In this document: positions 1 to 10,200 of the stretch, in pieces
Layout of the letters: every line of letters begins with the position of its first letter
Position numbering within the stretch: position 1 is the stretch's first letter
Assembly (NCBI RefSeq): GCF_030548465.1
Contig: NZ_JAUOSF010000001.1
Coordinates: forward strand, 310,001-374,000
DNA: 64,000 nt
Reading direction: 5' to 3'
Source of the DNA: Tamlana sp. 2_MG-2023
Lineage (GTDB): Bacteria > Bacteroidota > Bacteroidia > Flavobacteriales > Flavobacteriaceae
Program-made: the position numbers and the translations under genes
The notes under the pieces: generated by a model
What the model was told of the DNA's origin: nothing
Seen by the model: only the letters and a program-made list of their open reading frames with translations
Database searches by the model: none

Positions 1-1
1 A

Positions 2-805
2 AATTGTAAGCAATATCTAAAAGGTATTGTAACCGATAAAGATACCGAAGCATTTATTAGCAACGCCACGGTAACGATTACCTTGGTTTCTAGGGATAGC
101 AGTACCGTTATTGGAGATCATACAACCCAGGAAGATGGTGCATTTAAAGATGAGATTAGTTGTGAAATTACGATCGTTGTTAAAGCAACTGCAGAAGGAT
201 ACCAAGAAGCCTCACGTAAAATAAAAATAGGAGATGAGCGCAATGCAACAACCGATGTGTCTTTAGTACTGGAATCCTTAGCTGCAATTAAGAAAAAAGA
301 AGTAGAAAGAGAAATGCAGTTAGAACAAGCAAGGCAAAGGGAATTACAAGAAAATATTAGGTTAGAGACTAAAAAGAAAGCGGAACGCTATCAAGACATT
401 ATAGCATCAGAACCTCGTATTAAAAAGGATGATAAAACGAATAAGCTTGTTATTGAAACGGACGATATAAATTTTGATTATAAGCTTTGGTACATCCGTA
501 AGGAAGTTAAAAAAATAGTGCAGCCGGTAGTAGATTTAATGACGAAATACCCGAATATGAAAATTGAAATAGGTTCGCACACCGATATTCGAGGTAATGA
601 AGCTTATAACAAAGATTTATCTCAAAAAAGAGCCACATCAACCAAAGAATATTTAGTTTCAAAAGGTATTGAGGCCTCACGTATCGTGGCGGTAGGATAC
701 GGTGAATCCCAGCCTTTGCAAAAGTGTATCACAGAAGATGCTTGTAGTGAAGAACAACACGAAATTAATAGAAGATCGGAATTCGTAATTAAGGAATTAT
801 TATAA
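2..805 (+). CDS. OmpA-family outer membrane protein, C-terminal part (5' truncated by window)
   Basis: The frame is open from base 2, so the gene begins outside the window; the first in-frame TTG at 83 is not a credible start. The visible N-terminal part reads as a carboxypeptidase-regulatory-like beta-sandwich (KGIVTDKDT, then TVTITLVSRDS). A charged, probably helical linker follows (EVEREMQLEQARQRELQEN). The C-terminal third is an OmpA peptidoglycan-binding domain with the typical IEIGSHTD, GNEAYNKDLSQKRA and NRRSEFVI motifs. Family knowledge places such proteins in the outer membrane or periplasm, where the OmpA domain binds peptidoglycan. Full-length flavobacterial relatives often carry PD40/TPR repeats upstream; that part cannot be seen here. 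Confidence 0.88.
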   Translation, partial: NCKQYLKGIVTDKDTEAFISNATVTITLVSRDSSTVIGDHTTQEDGAFKDEISCEITIVVKATAEGYQEASRKIKIGDERNATTDVSLVLESLAAIKKKEVEREMQLEQARQRELQENIRLETKKKAERYQDIIASEPRIKKDDKTNKLVIETDDINFDYKLWYIRKEVKKIVQPVVDLMTKYPNMKIEIGSHTDIRGNEAYNKDLSQKRATSTKEYLVSKGIEASRIVAVGYGESQPLQKCITEDACSEEQHEINRRSEFVIKELL

Positions 806-877
806 TTAGATTTAACTTATGTTATTTCTTTCTTTAATGTAATTACTTTTCTTACATTTATTGCATAAATAATATTT

Positions 878-2413
878 ATGCTTAAAAAAGTTTTTGCCAG
901 CGCCGTTTTTGGTGTTGAGGCGTCCACAATTACTGTTGAGGTCAATGTAGATAGCGGAATTGGTTATCATTTGGTAGGTTTGCCAGATAATGCGATTAAG
1001 GAAAGTAACTTTCGTATTGCGGCAGCGCTTCAAAATAACGGTTATAAAATTCCAGGGAAGAAAATAACGATTAATATGGCACCTGCCGACTTAAGAAAAG
1101 AAGGTAGTGCTTACGATTTAACCTTGGCTATTGGAATTTTAACTGCTTCCAAGCAAATTAAAGCTGAAAATTTAGACCACTATTTAATTATGGGTGAATT
1201 GTCTTTAGATGGTAGTATTCACCCCATAAAAGGCGCTTTACCTATAGCGGTGAAGGCTAGGGAGGAAGGTTTTAAAGGATTCATACTTCCTCATTCTAAT
1301 GCTAAAGAAGCTGCTATTGTTGATAATTTAGAGGTTTTTGGAGTTGATAATATCAAACAAGTTATTGATTTTTTTGACAAAGGAGAGCCGTTAGAACAAA
1401 CCATTATTAATACACGTGAAGAATTCAATAAAAGTTTAAATTTTCCTGAATTTGACTTCAGCGACGTTAAAGGTCAAGAAGGCATTAAACGTTGTATGGA
1501 AATTGCAGCAGCCGGTGGCCATAATATCATTTTAATTGGTCCGCCAGGGGCAGGAAAAACCATGTTAGCCAAACGCTTGCCTAGTATTTTACCTCCAATG
1601 ACGCTTCATGAAGCCTTGGAAACCACTAAAATACACTCGGTAGTAGGGCGTGTAAAAGACACCGGGTTGATGGCGCAACGGCCTTTTAGGAGTCCGCATC
1701 ACACAATTTCGAACGTCGCACTTGTTGGCGGCGGAAGTTACCCACAACCTGGCGAAATTTCTTTGTCACATAACGGTGTTTTATTTCTTGATGAATTGCC
1801 AGAATTTAAACGAGAGGTTTTAGAGGTGATGCGTCAACCGCTTGAAGATCGCGAAGTCACTATTTCTAGGGCGAAATTTACGGTAACTTACCCGTCGTCG
1901 TTTATGTTGGTGGCGAGTATGAATCCGAGTCCGGGAGGATATTTTAATGATCCTAGTGCGCCAGTAACCTCTAGCCCAGCTGAAATGCAGCGGTATTTAA
2001 GTAAGGTTTCTGGACCTTTGCTTGACAGAATTGATATTCATATTGAAGTCACACCAGTCCCTTTTGAAAAACTTTCAGATGAACGAAAAAGCGAAACGTC
2101 TGTAGCTATAAGGGAACGCGTAACGAAAGCTCGAGAAATTCAAACGGAGCGTTTTTCAGATTCAGAAACCGTGCATTATAATGCTCAAATGAATACGAAG
2201 CAAATTCGTAAACATTGTGCTTTAGATGATGTTTCAAAAAACTTACTAAAAACAGCTATGGAACGCTTAAACCTTTCCGCAAGAGCGTATGATAGAATTT
2301 TAAAAGTATCTAGAACCATTGCAGATTTAGAAGGTTCTAAAGATATAAATGGCACCCATATTAGTGAAGCTATTCAGTACAGAAGCTTAGACCGTGAAGG
2401 TTGGTTGGGATAA
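878..2413 (+). CDS. YifB/ComM family Mg-chelatase-like AAA ATPase
   Basis: A 511-residue protein of the usual length for YifB/ComM. The N-terminal ChlI-like domain contains [11 protein letters not shown] and GEL(S)LDG. The AAA core has a Walker A motif [13 protein letters not shown] near residue 220, a Walker B region [10 protein letters not shown], and the HHTIS and NPSP motifs of the Mg-chelatase group. A C-terminal Mg_chelatase_C helical domain ends in YRSLDR. In Gammaproteobacteria ComM is a hexameric helicase that promotes branch migration during natural transformation; in Flavobacteriia its role is inferred only. The ATG at 878 is used. A strong terminator follows the stop codon. Confidence 0.95.
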   Translation: MLKKVFASAVFGVEASTITVEVNVDSGIGYHLVGLPDNAIKESNFRIAAALQNNGYKIPGKKITINMAPADLRKEGSAYDLTLAIGILTASKQIKAENLDHYLIMGELSLDGSIHPIKGALPIAVKAREEGFKGFILPHSNAKEAAIVDNLEVFGVDNIKQVIDFFDKGEPLEQTIINTREEFNKSLNFPEFDFSDVKGQEGIKRCMEIAAAGGHNIILIGPPGAGKTMLAKRLPSILPPMTLHEALETTKIHSVVGRVKDTGLMAQRPFRSPHHTISNVALVGGGSYPQPGEISLSHNGVLFLDELPEFKREVLEVMRQPLEDREVTISRAKFTVTYPSSFMLVASMNPSPGGYFNDPSAPVTSSPAEMQRYLSKVSGPLLDRIDIHIEVTPVPFEKLSDERKSETSVAIRERVTKAREIQTERFSDSETVHYNAQMNTKQIRKHCALDDVSKNLLKTAMERLNLSARAYDRILKVSRTIADLEGSKDINGTHISEAIQYRSLDREGWLG

Positions 2414-2417
2414 AATA

Positions 2418-2459
2418 AAGAGGTCGTCTAAAAAACAAATGTTTAGACGACCTTTTTTG
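2418..2459 (+). terminator. Rho-independent terminator after yifB
   Basis: Arms AGGTCGTCTAAA (2421-2432) and TTTAGACGACCT (2442-2453) pair perfectly across a 9-nt loop and are followed by a T run. Confidence 0.92.
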
Positions 2460-2486
2460 AATGTCTTTAAGGGTTAATGGTATTAA

Positions 2487-3023
2487 TTAATTTGATGTTT
2501 TTTCGTAAGTTGATACGGTGTTAAGATTTAATTTATTGCCGTTTACATCTTCGTATGGTAATGAGCTTTTAAATGAGAATTCTGTAAGATCATCATTTAA
2601 GTCAAGAACAGTGTTACCTGTTAAACAGTTTGAAACAATAGTTAGTATATTGTCTTGACCTAGTTTCCATGTACCATTTGTCTCGTTCTGTACCTCGCAG
2701 TCATCAGCATTTTTACCTTGCTCAAAACTATATGCTCTATCGCTGCTAAATTCGTAAGCAGTGTCTTGTAGGCACTCATCATATTGCGAGTAAACATCTG
2801 AACTTGGATTGTCTATGTCATCATCAGTCAAGTCAATTTCTTCATCTACAACGATACTTTTCAATGTCCAGTAACCTGAAAAATCGGCTTCATATTCTGT
2901 AAGCTCACCCACTATTGGATCATTACAAATATCATCGTCATTGTCATCGCTACAGCTTACTGTTAATACACTTAGAAAAGTTAAAGTAAGGATGCTCCTT
3001 AATACTAAAATTGATTTGTTCAT
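2487..3023 (-). CDS. Lipocalin-like lipoprotein, function unknown
   Basis: A 178-residue protein. The N-terminus is a signal peptide with a lipobox ending in SVLTVSC, so it is probably anchored as a lipoprotein. An acidic DDNDDD stretch follows, which resembles the lipoprotein surface-export signal seen in Bacteroidota. The core contains GYWTLKSI and later NGTWKLGQDNILTI, the spacing expected of the small lipocalin-like beta barrels common as flavobacterial lipoproteins. It stands alone, convergent with yifB. No ligand can be inferred. Confidence 0.75.
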   Translation of the reverse strand: MNKSILVLRSILTLTFLSVLTVSCSDDNDDDICNDPIVGELTEYEADFSGYWTLKSIVVDEEIDLTDDDIDNPSSDVYSQYDECLQDTAYEFSSDRAYSFEQGKNADDCEVQNETNGTWKLGQDNILTIVSNCLTGNTVLDLNDDLTEFSFKSSLPYEDVNGNKLNLNTVSTYEKTSN

Positions 3024-3269
3024 TGTACTTGGGTTTTTAATTTGTTATCAATAAGATGCTGGCCGATGAGAATAGTTGCGTTAATAAAATGAGTTTTTTT
3101 AGTTTTAAGGATTTGAAGAGTATAGTGTTTTGTTATTCAGTCGGTTGTGCGTTGTGTTGTATTGGATAATGAATAAAAAAGATGAGGAGATGAAGAATAA
3201 TTCGTTTAATGCTTTAGTTTTGTATGTGTAATTAATTGCTTTTCGGAATCCTACTTTTGTTCAAATATT

Positions 3270-4388
3270 ATGAAAAATTATTTTTTATTTTTTTTAGTTG
3301 TCATCATTTCTAGTTGTAATCAGTCAAAGAAAAAGCAGGCTTTAAAACCTGATGAATTAGAGACTGTAGCTATAGCGGAAATCCCTAAGTTAGATTTAGC
3401 TCATGCGAATAAGTTGGCAGAATTACCAATGCATTGCATTAATATAGAATATCCAAACCGCTTATCACAAACATTAGGAGCTGATGAAGATTTACAAACA
3501 CCTCATGTATTACACCCTGCATTTTATGGTTGTTTCGATTGGCATTCTGCAGTACATGGCCATTGGAGTTTGGTGTGTTTATTAAAATCTTTTCCAAATT
3601 TAGAAAATGCCGATACTATAAAGAAGCGGCTTCTACACAATATGTCTAAAGAAAATATTCAAGCTGAAGTAGCGTATTTTAAAGGAAAGCATAATAAAAA
3701 TTATGAGCGTACCTATGGCTGGGCATGGCTTTTAAAATTAGCAGAAGAACTACATAGCTGGGATGATTCCACGGCTAGAGATTTAGAAGAAAATTTAGAG
3801 CCTCTAACTCTTTTAATTGTTGAAAAATATATTGATTTTTTACCTAAATTAAATTATCCTTTACGTGTAGGAACGCACACCAACACAGCTTTCGGATTGT
3901 CTTTTGCTTACGATTATGCTACTACTGTAAATAATGAAGCTCTTAAAGGAGCTATTACTACTCGCGCTAAACACTTCTATTTGTTAGACGAAAATTGTCC
4001 AATAAGCTGGGAACCTAGCGGAAGTGATTTTTTATCTCCATGTCTTGAAGAGGCGGCATTAATGAAACGTTTGCTTTCAAAACAAGAATTTCTAACATGG
4101 ATAAATAAGTTTTTACCACAATTAAAGGATAAAAATTACAAATTAGAACCAGGAAAAGTTTCAGATAGAACAGATGGTCATTTAGTGCACTTAGACGGTG
4201 TTAATTTTTCTAGAGCCTGGAATTTTTATAAGATAGCCGAAGGTTTGCCAGAGTTTAATCATTTAAAAAATATAGCTAATCACAGTATTAACTATTCGTT
4301 GCCAAGTATTTTTGAAGACAGTTATGAAGGCGGACATTGGCTAGGGAGTTTTGCTATTTATGCATTACACGCATCAGAAGAAAATTAA
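3270..4388 (+). CDS. DUF2891 family lipoprotein
   Basis: A 372-residue protein with signal peptide and lipobox (VVIISSC, Cys16). The motif FYGCFDWHSAVHGHW near residue 85 is the signature of DUF2891, and RVGTHTNTAFGL, SWEPSGSDFLSPCLEE and EGGHWLGSFA continue the family pattern. The conserved His, Asp and Trp residues suggest an alpha/alpha-barrel enzyme acting on a small molecule or glycan, but no activity is established. It lies 62 bp upstream of pxpA on the same strand, so it may be cotranscribed with the 5-oxoprolinase genes. Confidence 0.88.
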   Translation: MKNYFLFFLVVIISSCNQSKKKQALKPDELETVAIAEIPKLDLAHANKLAELPMHCINIEYPNRLSQTLGADEDLQTPHVLHPAFYGCFDWHSAVHGHWSLVCLLKSFPNLENADTIKKRLLHNMSKENIQAEVAYFKGKHNKNYERTYGWAWLLKLAEELHSWDDSTARDLEENLEPLTLLIVEKYIDFLPKLNYPLRVGTHTNTAFGLSFAYDYATTVNNEALKGAITTRAKHFYLLDENCPISWEPSGSDFLSPCLEEAALMKRLLSKQEFLTWINKFLPQLKDKNYKLEPGKVSDRTDGHLVHLDGVNFSRAWNFYKIAEGLPEFNHLKNIANHSINYSLPSIFEDSYEGGHWLGSFAIYALHASEEN

Positions 4389-4450
4389 TTATTAGTATCT
4401 TGTTATTGTTTGGGTCTACAATAATGGACGCTCTACAAAAATAATAATAC

Positions 4451-5188
4451 ATGGAAACACGCATAGACATTAATGCAGATATAGGAGAGGGAATTGGAAA
4501 TGAGGCCGAACTCATGCCATACATATCTTCATGTAATATTGCTTGCGGCGGTCATGCAGGCGATTTGGAAACTATGAAAGCGGTTTCGAAATTGGCTAAA
4601 AAACATGGTGTGAAAATTGGTGCGCATCCTTCATTTCCCGATATGGAAAACTTTGGAAGAAAAGCTGTTGAAATGCCTTGCATTGCCTTGTATACGTCTA
4701 TAAAAAATCAAATTAAAGATCTAATAAGCGTTTTAGATAAAGAACATTTGCGTTTGCATCATGTAAAACCACATGGTGCTTTGTATAATTTAGCAGCTGT
4801 CGATGAAAAAATAGCTCATGTCATTATAGAAGTAATGAAGAGTTTAATGTTGCGTGTTCGGCTTTATGTGCCTTACAATTCTGTGATTGCTAAATTGGCG
4901 ATTGAGAATCAAATTCCAATCATGTATGAAGCTTTTGCAGATCGTAATTATAATTCAGATTTAACTTTGGTTTCAAGAACAGAAGCTAATGCGCTTATAA
5001 AAGATTCTGATACCATGTTTGATCATGTTTTTAATATGATTTCAGCTGAAAAAGTAAAAACAATTGCAGGTGAGTTTGCTAATATAAAAGCAGACACCAT
5101 TTGTGTGCACGGTGATAACCCTGATGCTTATGCTTTAATTTCATCCTTAACAAAGCGCTTAAAGTCTAAAGGGATTCAAATAATTTAA
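4451..5188 (+). CDS. pxpA: 5-oxoprolinase subunit PxpA (LamB/YcsF family)
   Basis: A 245-residue LamB/YcsF protein beginning RIDINADIGEG. Other family motifs are SCNIACGGHAGD, GAHPSFPD, HHVKPHGALYN and ADRNYNSDLTLVSR, and the C-terminal CVHGDNPDA. Together with PxpB and PxpC it forms the prokaryotic ATP-dependent 5-oxoprolinase, which opens 5-oxoproline to glutamate. Only 1 bp separates its stop codon from the pxpB start, so the genes are probably cotranscribed and translationally coupled. Confidence 0.95.
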   Translation: METRIDINADIGEGIGNEAELMPYISSCNIACGGHAGDLETMKAVSKLAKKHGVKIGAHPSFPDMENFGRKAVEMPCIALYTSIKNQIKDLISVLDKEHLRLHHVKPHGALYNLAAVDEKIAHVIIEVMKSLMLRVRLYVPYNSVIAKLAIENQIPIMYEAFADRNYNSDLTLVSRTEANALIKDSDTMFDHVFNMISAEKVKTIAGEFANIKADTICVHGDNPDAYALISSLTKRLKSKGIQII

Positions 5189-5189
5189 A

Positions 5190-5918
5190 ATGTCGTTTAA
5201 ACTCTCATATAAATCTTTTGGAGAACAAGCAATTTTGGTAGAATGGCCAAAACAGATTTTGGAAACTATCCTTGAGGATGTTCTAGGGTTTAAAGAAAAG
5301 ATTAATGTTTCTGATGTAGAAAATATTCAAGAAGTACGTTCTGCCTATCAATCACTTTTAATTGTATTCAACGATACGATTTCATTTGAAACCGAAGTGG
5401 TTGTTTTAAAAAGTATTTATAATTCAGAAGAAATTGTTTCAGAAATAAAATCTAATATTTGGCGTGTTCCAGTCTGTTATGATGATGTGTTTGGTTTGGA
5501 TTTAAATGATCTGTCGGAAACTAAAAATTTGTCAAAATCTGAAATTGTAAAGCGACACACTCAAGTATTGTATACGGTTTATTTTATTGGGTTTTTACCA
5601 GGGTTTTTATATTTGGGAGGTTTAGATGAAACATTAAGCACACCTAGAAAAGCTATGCCAAGGATGGTTATTGAAAAAGGGGCTGTAGCCATTGGGGGTA
5701 ACCAAACAGGGATTTACCCTTCTCAAAGTCCGGGAGGTTGGAATATTATTGGGCAAACACCCGTTGATTTTTTTAACCCAAATTTGAAACCGCCATGTTT
5801 TGCAAAATCCGGCGACCGCATTCAATTTTATGGCGTCAGTTTAAAAGAATATAACGATATCAAAATTTTGGTAGATGCAGAAGTATATCAAATAGAAAGC
5901 GAGGTACGCCATGATTAA
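5190..5918 (+). CDS. pxpB: 5-oxoprolinase subunit PxpB (KipI-like)
   Basis: A 242-residue KipI/PxpB protein with the characteristic GFLPGFLYLGGL, RMVIEKGAVAIGG and GIYPSQSPGGWNIIGQTP motifs. It is the middle gene of pxpABC. Its end overlaps the start of pxpC by 8 bp. Some family members were first described as kinase inhibitors (KipI of Bacillus), but the A-B-C gene order favours the 5-oxoprolinase role. Confidence 0.95.
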   Translation: MSFKLSYKSFGEQAILVEWPKQILETILEDVLGFKEKINVSDVENIQEVRSAYQSLLIVFNDTISFETEVVVLKSIYNSEEIVSEIKSNIWRVPVCYDDVFGLDLNDLSETKNLSKSEIVKRHTQVLYTVYFIGFLPGFLYLGGLDETLSTPRKAMPRMVIEKGAVAIGGNQTGIYPSQSPGGWNIIGQTPVDFFNPNLKPPCFAKSGDRIQFYGVSLKEYNDIKILVDAEVYQIESEVRHD

Positions 5919-6759
5919 AGTTTTAAAACACGGGTTTTATTCTACAATTCAAGATTTAGGGCGATTTGGTGTTCAAGAATTTGGTGTCCCGTATTCTGGA
6001 GCTATGGACCCTCAAGCTTTAAAATTAGCCAATGCGCTTTTAGGGAATGATGAAAATTCAGCTGTTCTTGAAATGACTATGGTTGGTGCACAGCTAGAAT
6101 TTCAATGCGATACCTTTATTTGTATTTCTGGAGCCTCTATGCAGCCAAAAGTGAATAGAAAGAAAGTCCCAACTTATAAGTTGTTAAAAATAAATGCTGG
6201 TGATATTTTAAGTTTTTCGGCACCAAAAATTGGTTTTAGAACTTATTTAGCGGTAAAAGGTGGTTTTCAGGGTGAGGTGGTTTTAGGTAGTCGTAGTATG
6301 TATCTAGGTGTAACTCCAAGCGCTGTGATTAAAAATGGAGACGAATTATCCATTCATACCTACATTGATAATAATTTTAATCATCATGCAGTATTAAAAG
6401 TGAATCATGAATACTTTAATAAAACAGAATTACTGGTTAATAAAGGTCCGGAGTTTGATTTGCTGTCTAAAGCACAGCAAAAAAAATTAACTTCTTTTGA
6501 GTTTAGTATTTCTAGTCATAATAATAGAATGGCTTATCAATTGGAGGAACTACTAGAGAATTCCTTAGAAGCCATTATTACATCTCCAGTTCTACCTGGA
6601 ACTGTCCAGTTAACTCCTTCTGGAAAATTAATAGTTTTAATGCGCGACTGCCAAACTACAGGTGGTTATCCTAGAGTCTTGCAATTAAAATCTAGTAGTA
6701 TAGAATTGCTTTCTCAAAAGTATACTGGTCAGACATGTAATTTTAAACTGGATCATTAA
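5911..6759 (+). CDS. pxpC: 5-oxoprolinase subunit PxpC (biotin-dependent carboxyltransferase-like)
   Basis: A 282-residue KipA/PxpC protein that starts with GFYSTIQDLGRFG and contains GVPYSGAMDP, YLAVKGGFQ and the C-terminal TPSGKLIVLMRDCQTTGGYP signature. It completes the 5-oxoprolinase complex. In many bacteria a divalent-metal (NRAMP-type) transporter gene lies in or beside this operon; none is present here. No clear hairpin terminator is visible after it, only a T-rich stretch. Confidence 0.94.
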   Translation: MIKVLKHGFYSTIQDLGRFGVQEFGVPYSGAMDPQALKLANALLGNDENSAVLEMTMVGAQLEFQCDTFICISGASMQPKVNRKKVPTYKLLKINAGDILSFSAPKIGFRTYLAVKGGFQGEVVLGSRSMYLGVTPSAVIKNGDELSIHTYIDNNFNHHAVLKVNHEYFNKTELLVNKGPEFDLLSKAQQKKLTSFEFSISSHNNRMAYQLEELLENSLEAIITSPVLPGTVQLTPSGKLIVLMRDCQTTGGYPRVLQLKSSSIELLSQKYTGQTCNFKLDH

Positions 6760-7225
6760 ATTAACTTTTCTTTTTTTTATTAAAATTTCCTTTTTACAAG
6801 TGGTTGTGAAATCTCTGGTAGTTACTGAATTATATGATGTTTTATATAATGTATTGATTAGTAGTTGTGTATAATCACGCTTAATGAATTTACGGTTTCA
6901 GTAGCTTAACAGTTTGGTTAAAAATCATTAACTATTTGGTAATATTTAGTAAGTCTAGGTTTAGATTTAGTATAAATAATATTCATTTTATTTATTTTAA
7001 ATTATTTGAATTTAGTGATAATGCTTTCAAATTGAAACCTATAATTATTTTAAGGGTTAATATTTCATATATTTTAGTTAAAATAACATAAAAAAGAAAC
7101 TATCTATATCTAAAATTTTAAGGGGTTTATTTATCATATCGAGATTTTTTTGCCATGATTTTTAGATTTCTGCTACAATGATTGTGATTTTAACATATTA
7201 ATAACATATATTAGCAACGCTAAAT
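6760..7225. other. Non-coding AT-rich region between pxpC and susC
   Basis: No convincing reading frame or RNA gene is seen. The segment is very AT-rich. It presumably holds the 3' end of the pxp transcript and the upstream part of the susC control region. Confidence 0.5.
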
Positions 7226-7261
7226 TGGTGGACCAGTTTAAAAAACCAGATTGGTTTACCA
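7226..7261. promoter_or_regulatory. Twin TGGT-N2-ACCA palindromes upstream of susC
   Basis: TGGTGGACCA (7226-7235) and TGGTTTACCA (7252-7261) are two 10-bp palindromes of the same type, 26 bp centre to centre. A further half-site makes AAACCA-GAT-TGGTTT (7243-7257). They end 36 bp before the susC start. GntR-family (FadR-subfamily) proteins bind sites of similar TGGT...ACCA form, though usually with a 3-bp spacer. An operator role is inferred from position and symmetry. Confidence 0.55.
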
Positions 7262-7297
7262 TAGACTAATTATTTTATTAACAAAAAAAATTAACAA

Positions 7298-10200
7298 ATG
7301 AATTTAAAAACTAAACTAACATTAATGTTAATGATGATATTCAATATATCATTGTTTGCACAGGACGGATACCAGTTGTCCGGTACTGTAACAGATGAAA
7401 ACAACACGCCTATTCCGGGTATTAATGTGATTATTGCCAAAACTACCACCGGAACGGCAACAGACTTTGATGGAGGTTTCACATTAGACGTAAAGCCAGG
7501 AGATGTGCTTCAGTTTTCTTACATCGGTTATGTTAAACAATCTATAACTGTTACAGGTCAAAAGTCTATAAACGTAGTTATGGTTGAAGACGCTAGTCAA
7601 CTTGAGGAAGTTGTTGTAGTAGGATATGGAGCTCGTAAAAAGAGTGACGTTACAGGAGCTGTTTCTTCAGTAAAACAAGAAGAATTAACAGCATTTCCTG
7701 TGTTAGATGCTTCTCAAGCATTACAAGGTCGTGCTGCAGGTGTAGATGTACAATCTAATAACGGTGGTGAGCCAGGTGCTCCTATCAGTATTAAAATTAG
7801 AGGTAATACTTCTATTAATGCAAGTAGTGCTCCGCTTATCGTTGTTGATGGATTCGTAGGAGGTACAATGCCACAAGCGGGTGATATTGAGTCTATGCAA
7901 ATCTTAAAAGATGCATCAGCCACTGCGATTTATGGTTCGCAAGGTGCTAATGGTGTGGTATTAGTAACAACTAAGAAAGGTAAAGTAGGTAAATTAAATA
8001 TCGACTTTAACTCAACTTACCAAGTACAAAACACTTCTAATAGATTAGATTTATTAAATGCAAATGATTTTGCTGCTTACCAAAATGATATTCGTGCAAA
8101 TCAAGGAAACTCTAATGCGTATCCACAAGGAGAATATGATACTGATTGGCAAGATATGATTTACAGAAATGGTAGCGTTGCAAACCATCAATTAGCTGTT
8201 TCAGGTGGTACTGAAAAAGTAAGATATTATGCATCTACAACATACTATGCTCAAGATGGTATTTTAGTAAATTCTGATTATGAAAGACTTACTTTCTTAT
8301 CAAACTTAGATGCTCAAGTTACTGATAAATTAAAAGTAGGAGTGAATTTAGTAGGTGGTGCAAGCCAAAAGAGTGGTGTAAGTACACAGTCTAACGGTTC
8401 GGTAACTGTTGGTGGTGATGATGTGGTTACTTTAGCGATGCGTTTTGCTCCAGATAAAGGTGTGTATGAAGGTGATGGTTCTTTCTCGACAAATAATGCT
8501 ATTGGTGACGAGGTAGATAATCCATATGCTGTTGCAACACAAAGAGATGACGATACTGAAATCGAAAACTTTAGAGCAAATTTATATGCTAGTTACGATA
8601 TATTAGAAGGTTTAAACTTCAAAACTACTTTTGGTGTTAGTGATGAAAACACTTTCAGAGGAATTTATATGCCTCGTAGCTTAGAAATAACAGCTGGTAC
8701 AGAGCAAGGTCGTGCTATTATGCAAAATTGGAAATCAAAGAGTATCCTAAGTGAAAACTATTTGACTTACAACAGGGAGATAGGGGAGAGTGTATTAACT
8801 TTATTAGGAGGTTACTCTTACCAAAAGAATACAAACCAAAGTTCTTATAACGAAGGTATTGGTACTATCTCAGATTCATTCTCTTACTATGGTTTATATA
8901 CTGCAACTAGTTTGATTCAACCAACTTCTGGACAAATTTATACTAATGAACGTACGATTCAGTCGGTATTTGGTAGATTAAACTTTGATATCAAAGATAA
9001 GTACTTACTTACTGCAACTTTAAGACGTGATGGAGCTTCTAACTTCGCAGAGAACAAAAAATATGCAAATTTCCCATCAGCGGCCTTAGGTTGGAAAATT
9101 TCTAATGAAAACTTTTTAAAGGATAGCAACGCTATTTCTAACTTAAAGTTTAGAGCAAGTTATGGTGAAACGGGTAACCCTTCTATTGCACCATACCAAT
9201 CTTTAGCAAGTGCTGAAGTTATATATGCTTCAAGTGCAGGTTCTACTGTAGCTGCGATTACACCATACCAAATGGCAAACCCAAATTTAAAATGGGAAAC
9301 TTCTATTCAAACTAATTTCGGTTTAGATTTCGGATTTTTAAATAATAGAATTACGCTTTCTTTAGATTACTATAATATTGATACGGAAGATTTAATTATG
9401 GTTAATAGAGGGCAACCTGATTATTTAGGTTTCTACAACAACGAATCTTTAGTGAATGTTGGAACTATGAATAATACTGGTTTTGAAGTTTTCTTAACTT
9501 CTAATAACATTACTAACGATAACTTTACTTGGTCGACTGATTTTGTATTCTCTAAAAACGTAAATAAAGTAACGTCTTTAATTAATGGAGATGATTGGTT
9601 CGGTAATGGTGCACCTAATTACTTTAGTGTTAATGATACTTACGTGTTAAGAGAAGGAGAAGAAGTTGGACAATTCTGGGGATTTGATTATGCTGGTGTT
9701 TACCAAGGTGGAGCACTTCCTGAAGGTACTGCAGTGATTCCAGCTTCTAAAGATGGTTCTGGAAATCCAGTTCCTGGTGAGCCTCTATTTAGAGATTTAG
9801 AAGCGGATGGAGAAATCGATGATGCGGATAGAACTATGATTGGTAATCCAAATCCAGATTTTACATGGGGTTTCACAAACAACTTTACGTATAAAAACTG
9901 GGATGCAAATATCTTTTTCCAAGGGTCTCAAGGAAATGAAATCTTTAACATGACTCAAGTTCAGTTAAATAATGGTGATGCGAATACAACTTACGATTAT
10001 TATAACAATGCTTGGACTCCTACAAATACTGACACTAATGAGCCACGTGTAGGTAATGCGAGTTTTAGAGAAATTTCTTCTCGTTTTGTTGAGGATGGAA
10101 GCTACGTTCGTTTAAAAAACTTAGCTATAGGATACAACTTATCTTCTCAAGTTTTAGAAAACATTGGTATTGAAAGATTAAGATTATCTGTAAGTGGTCA

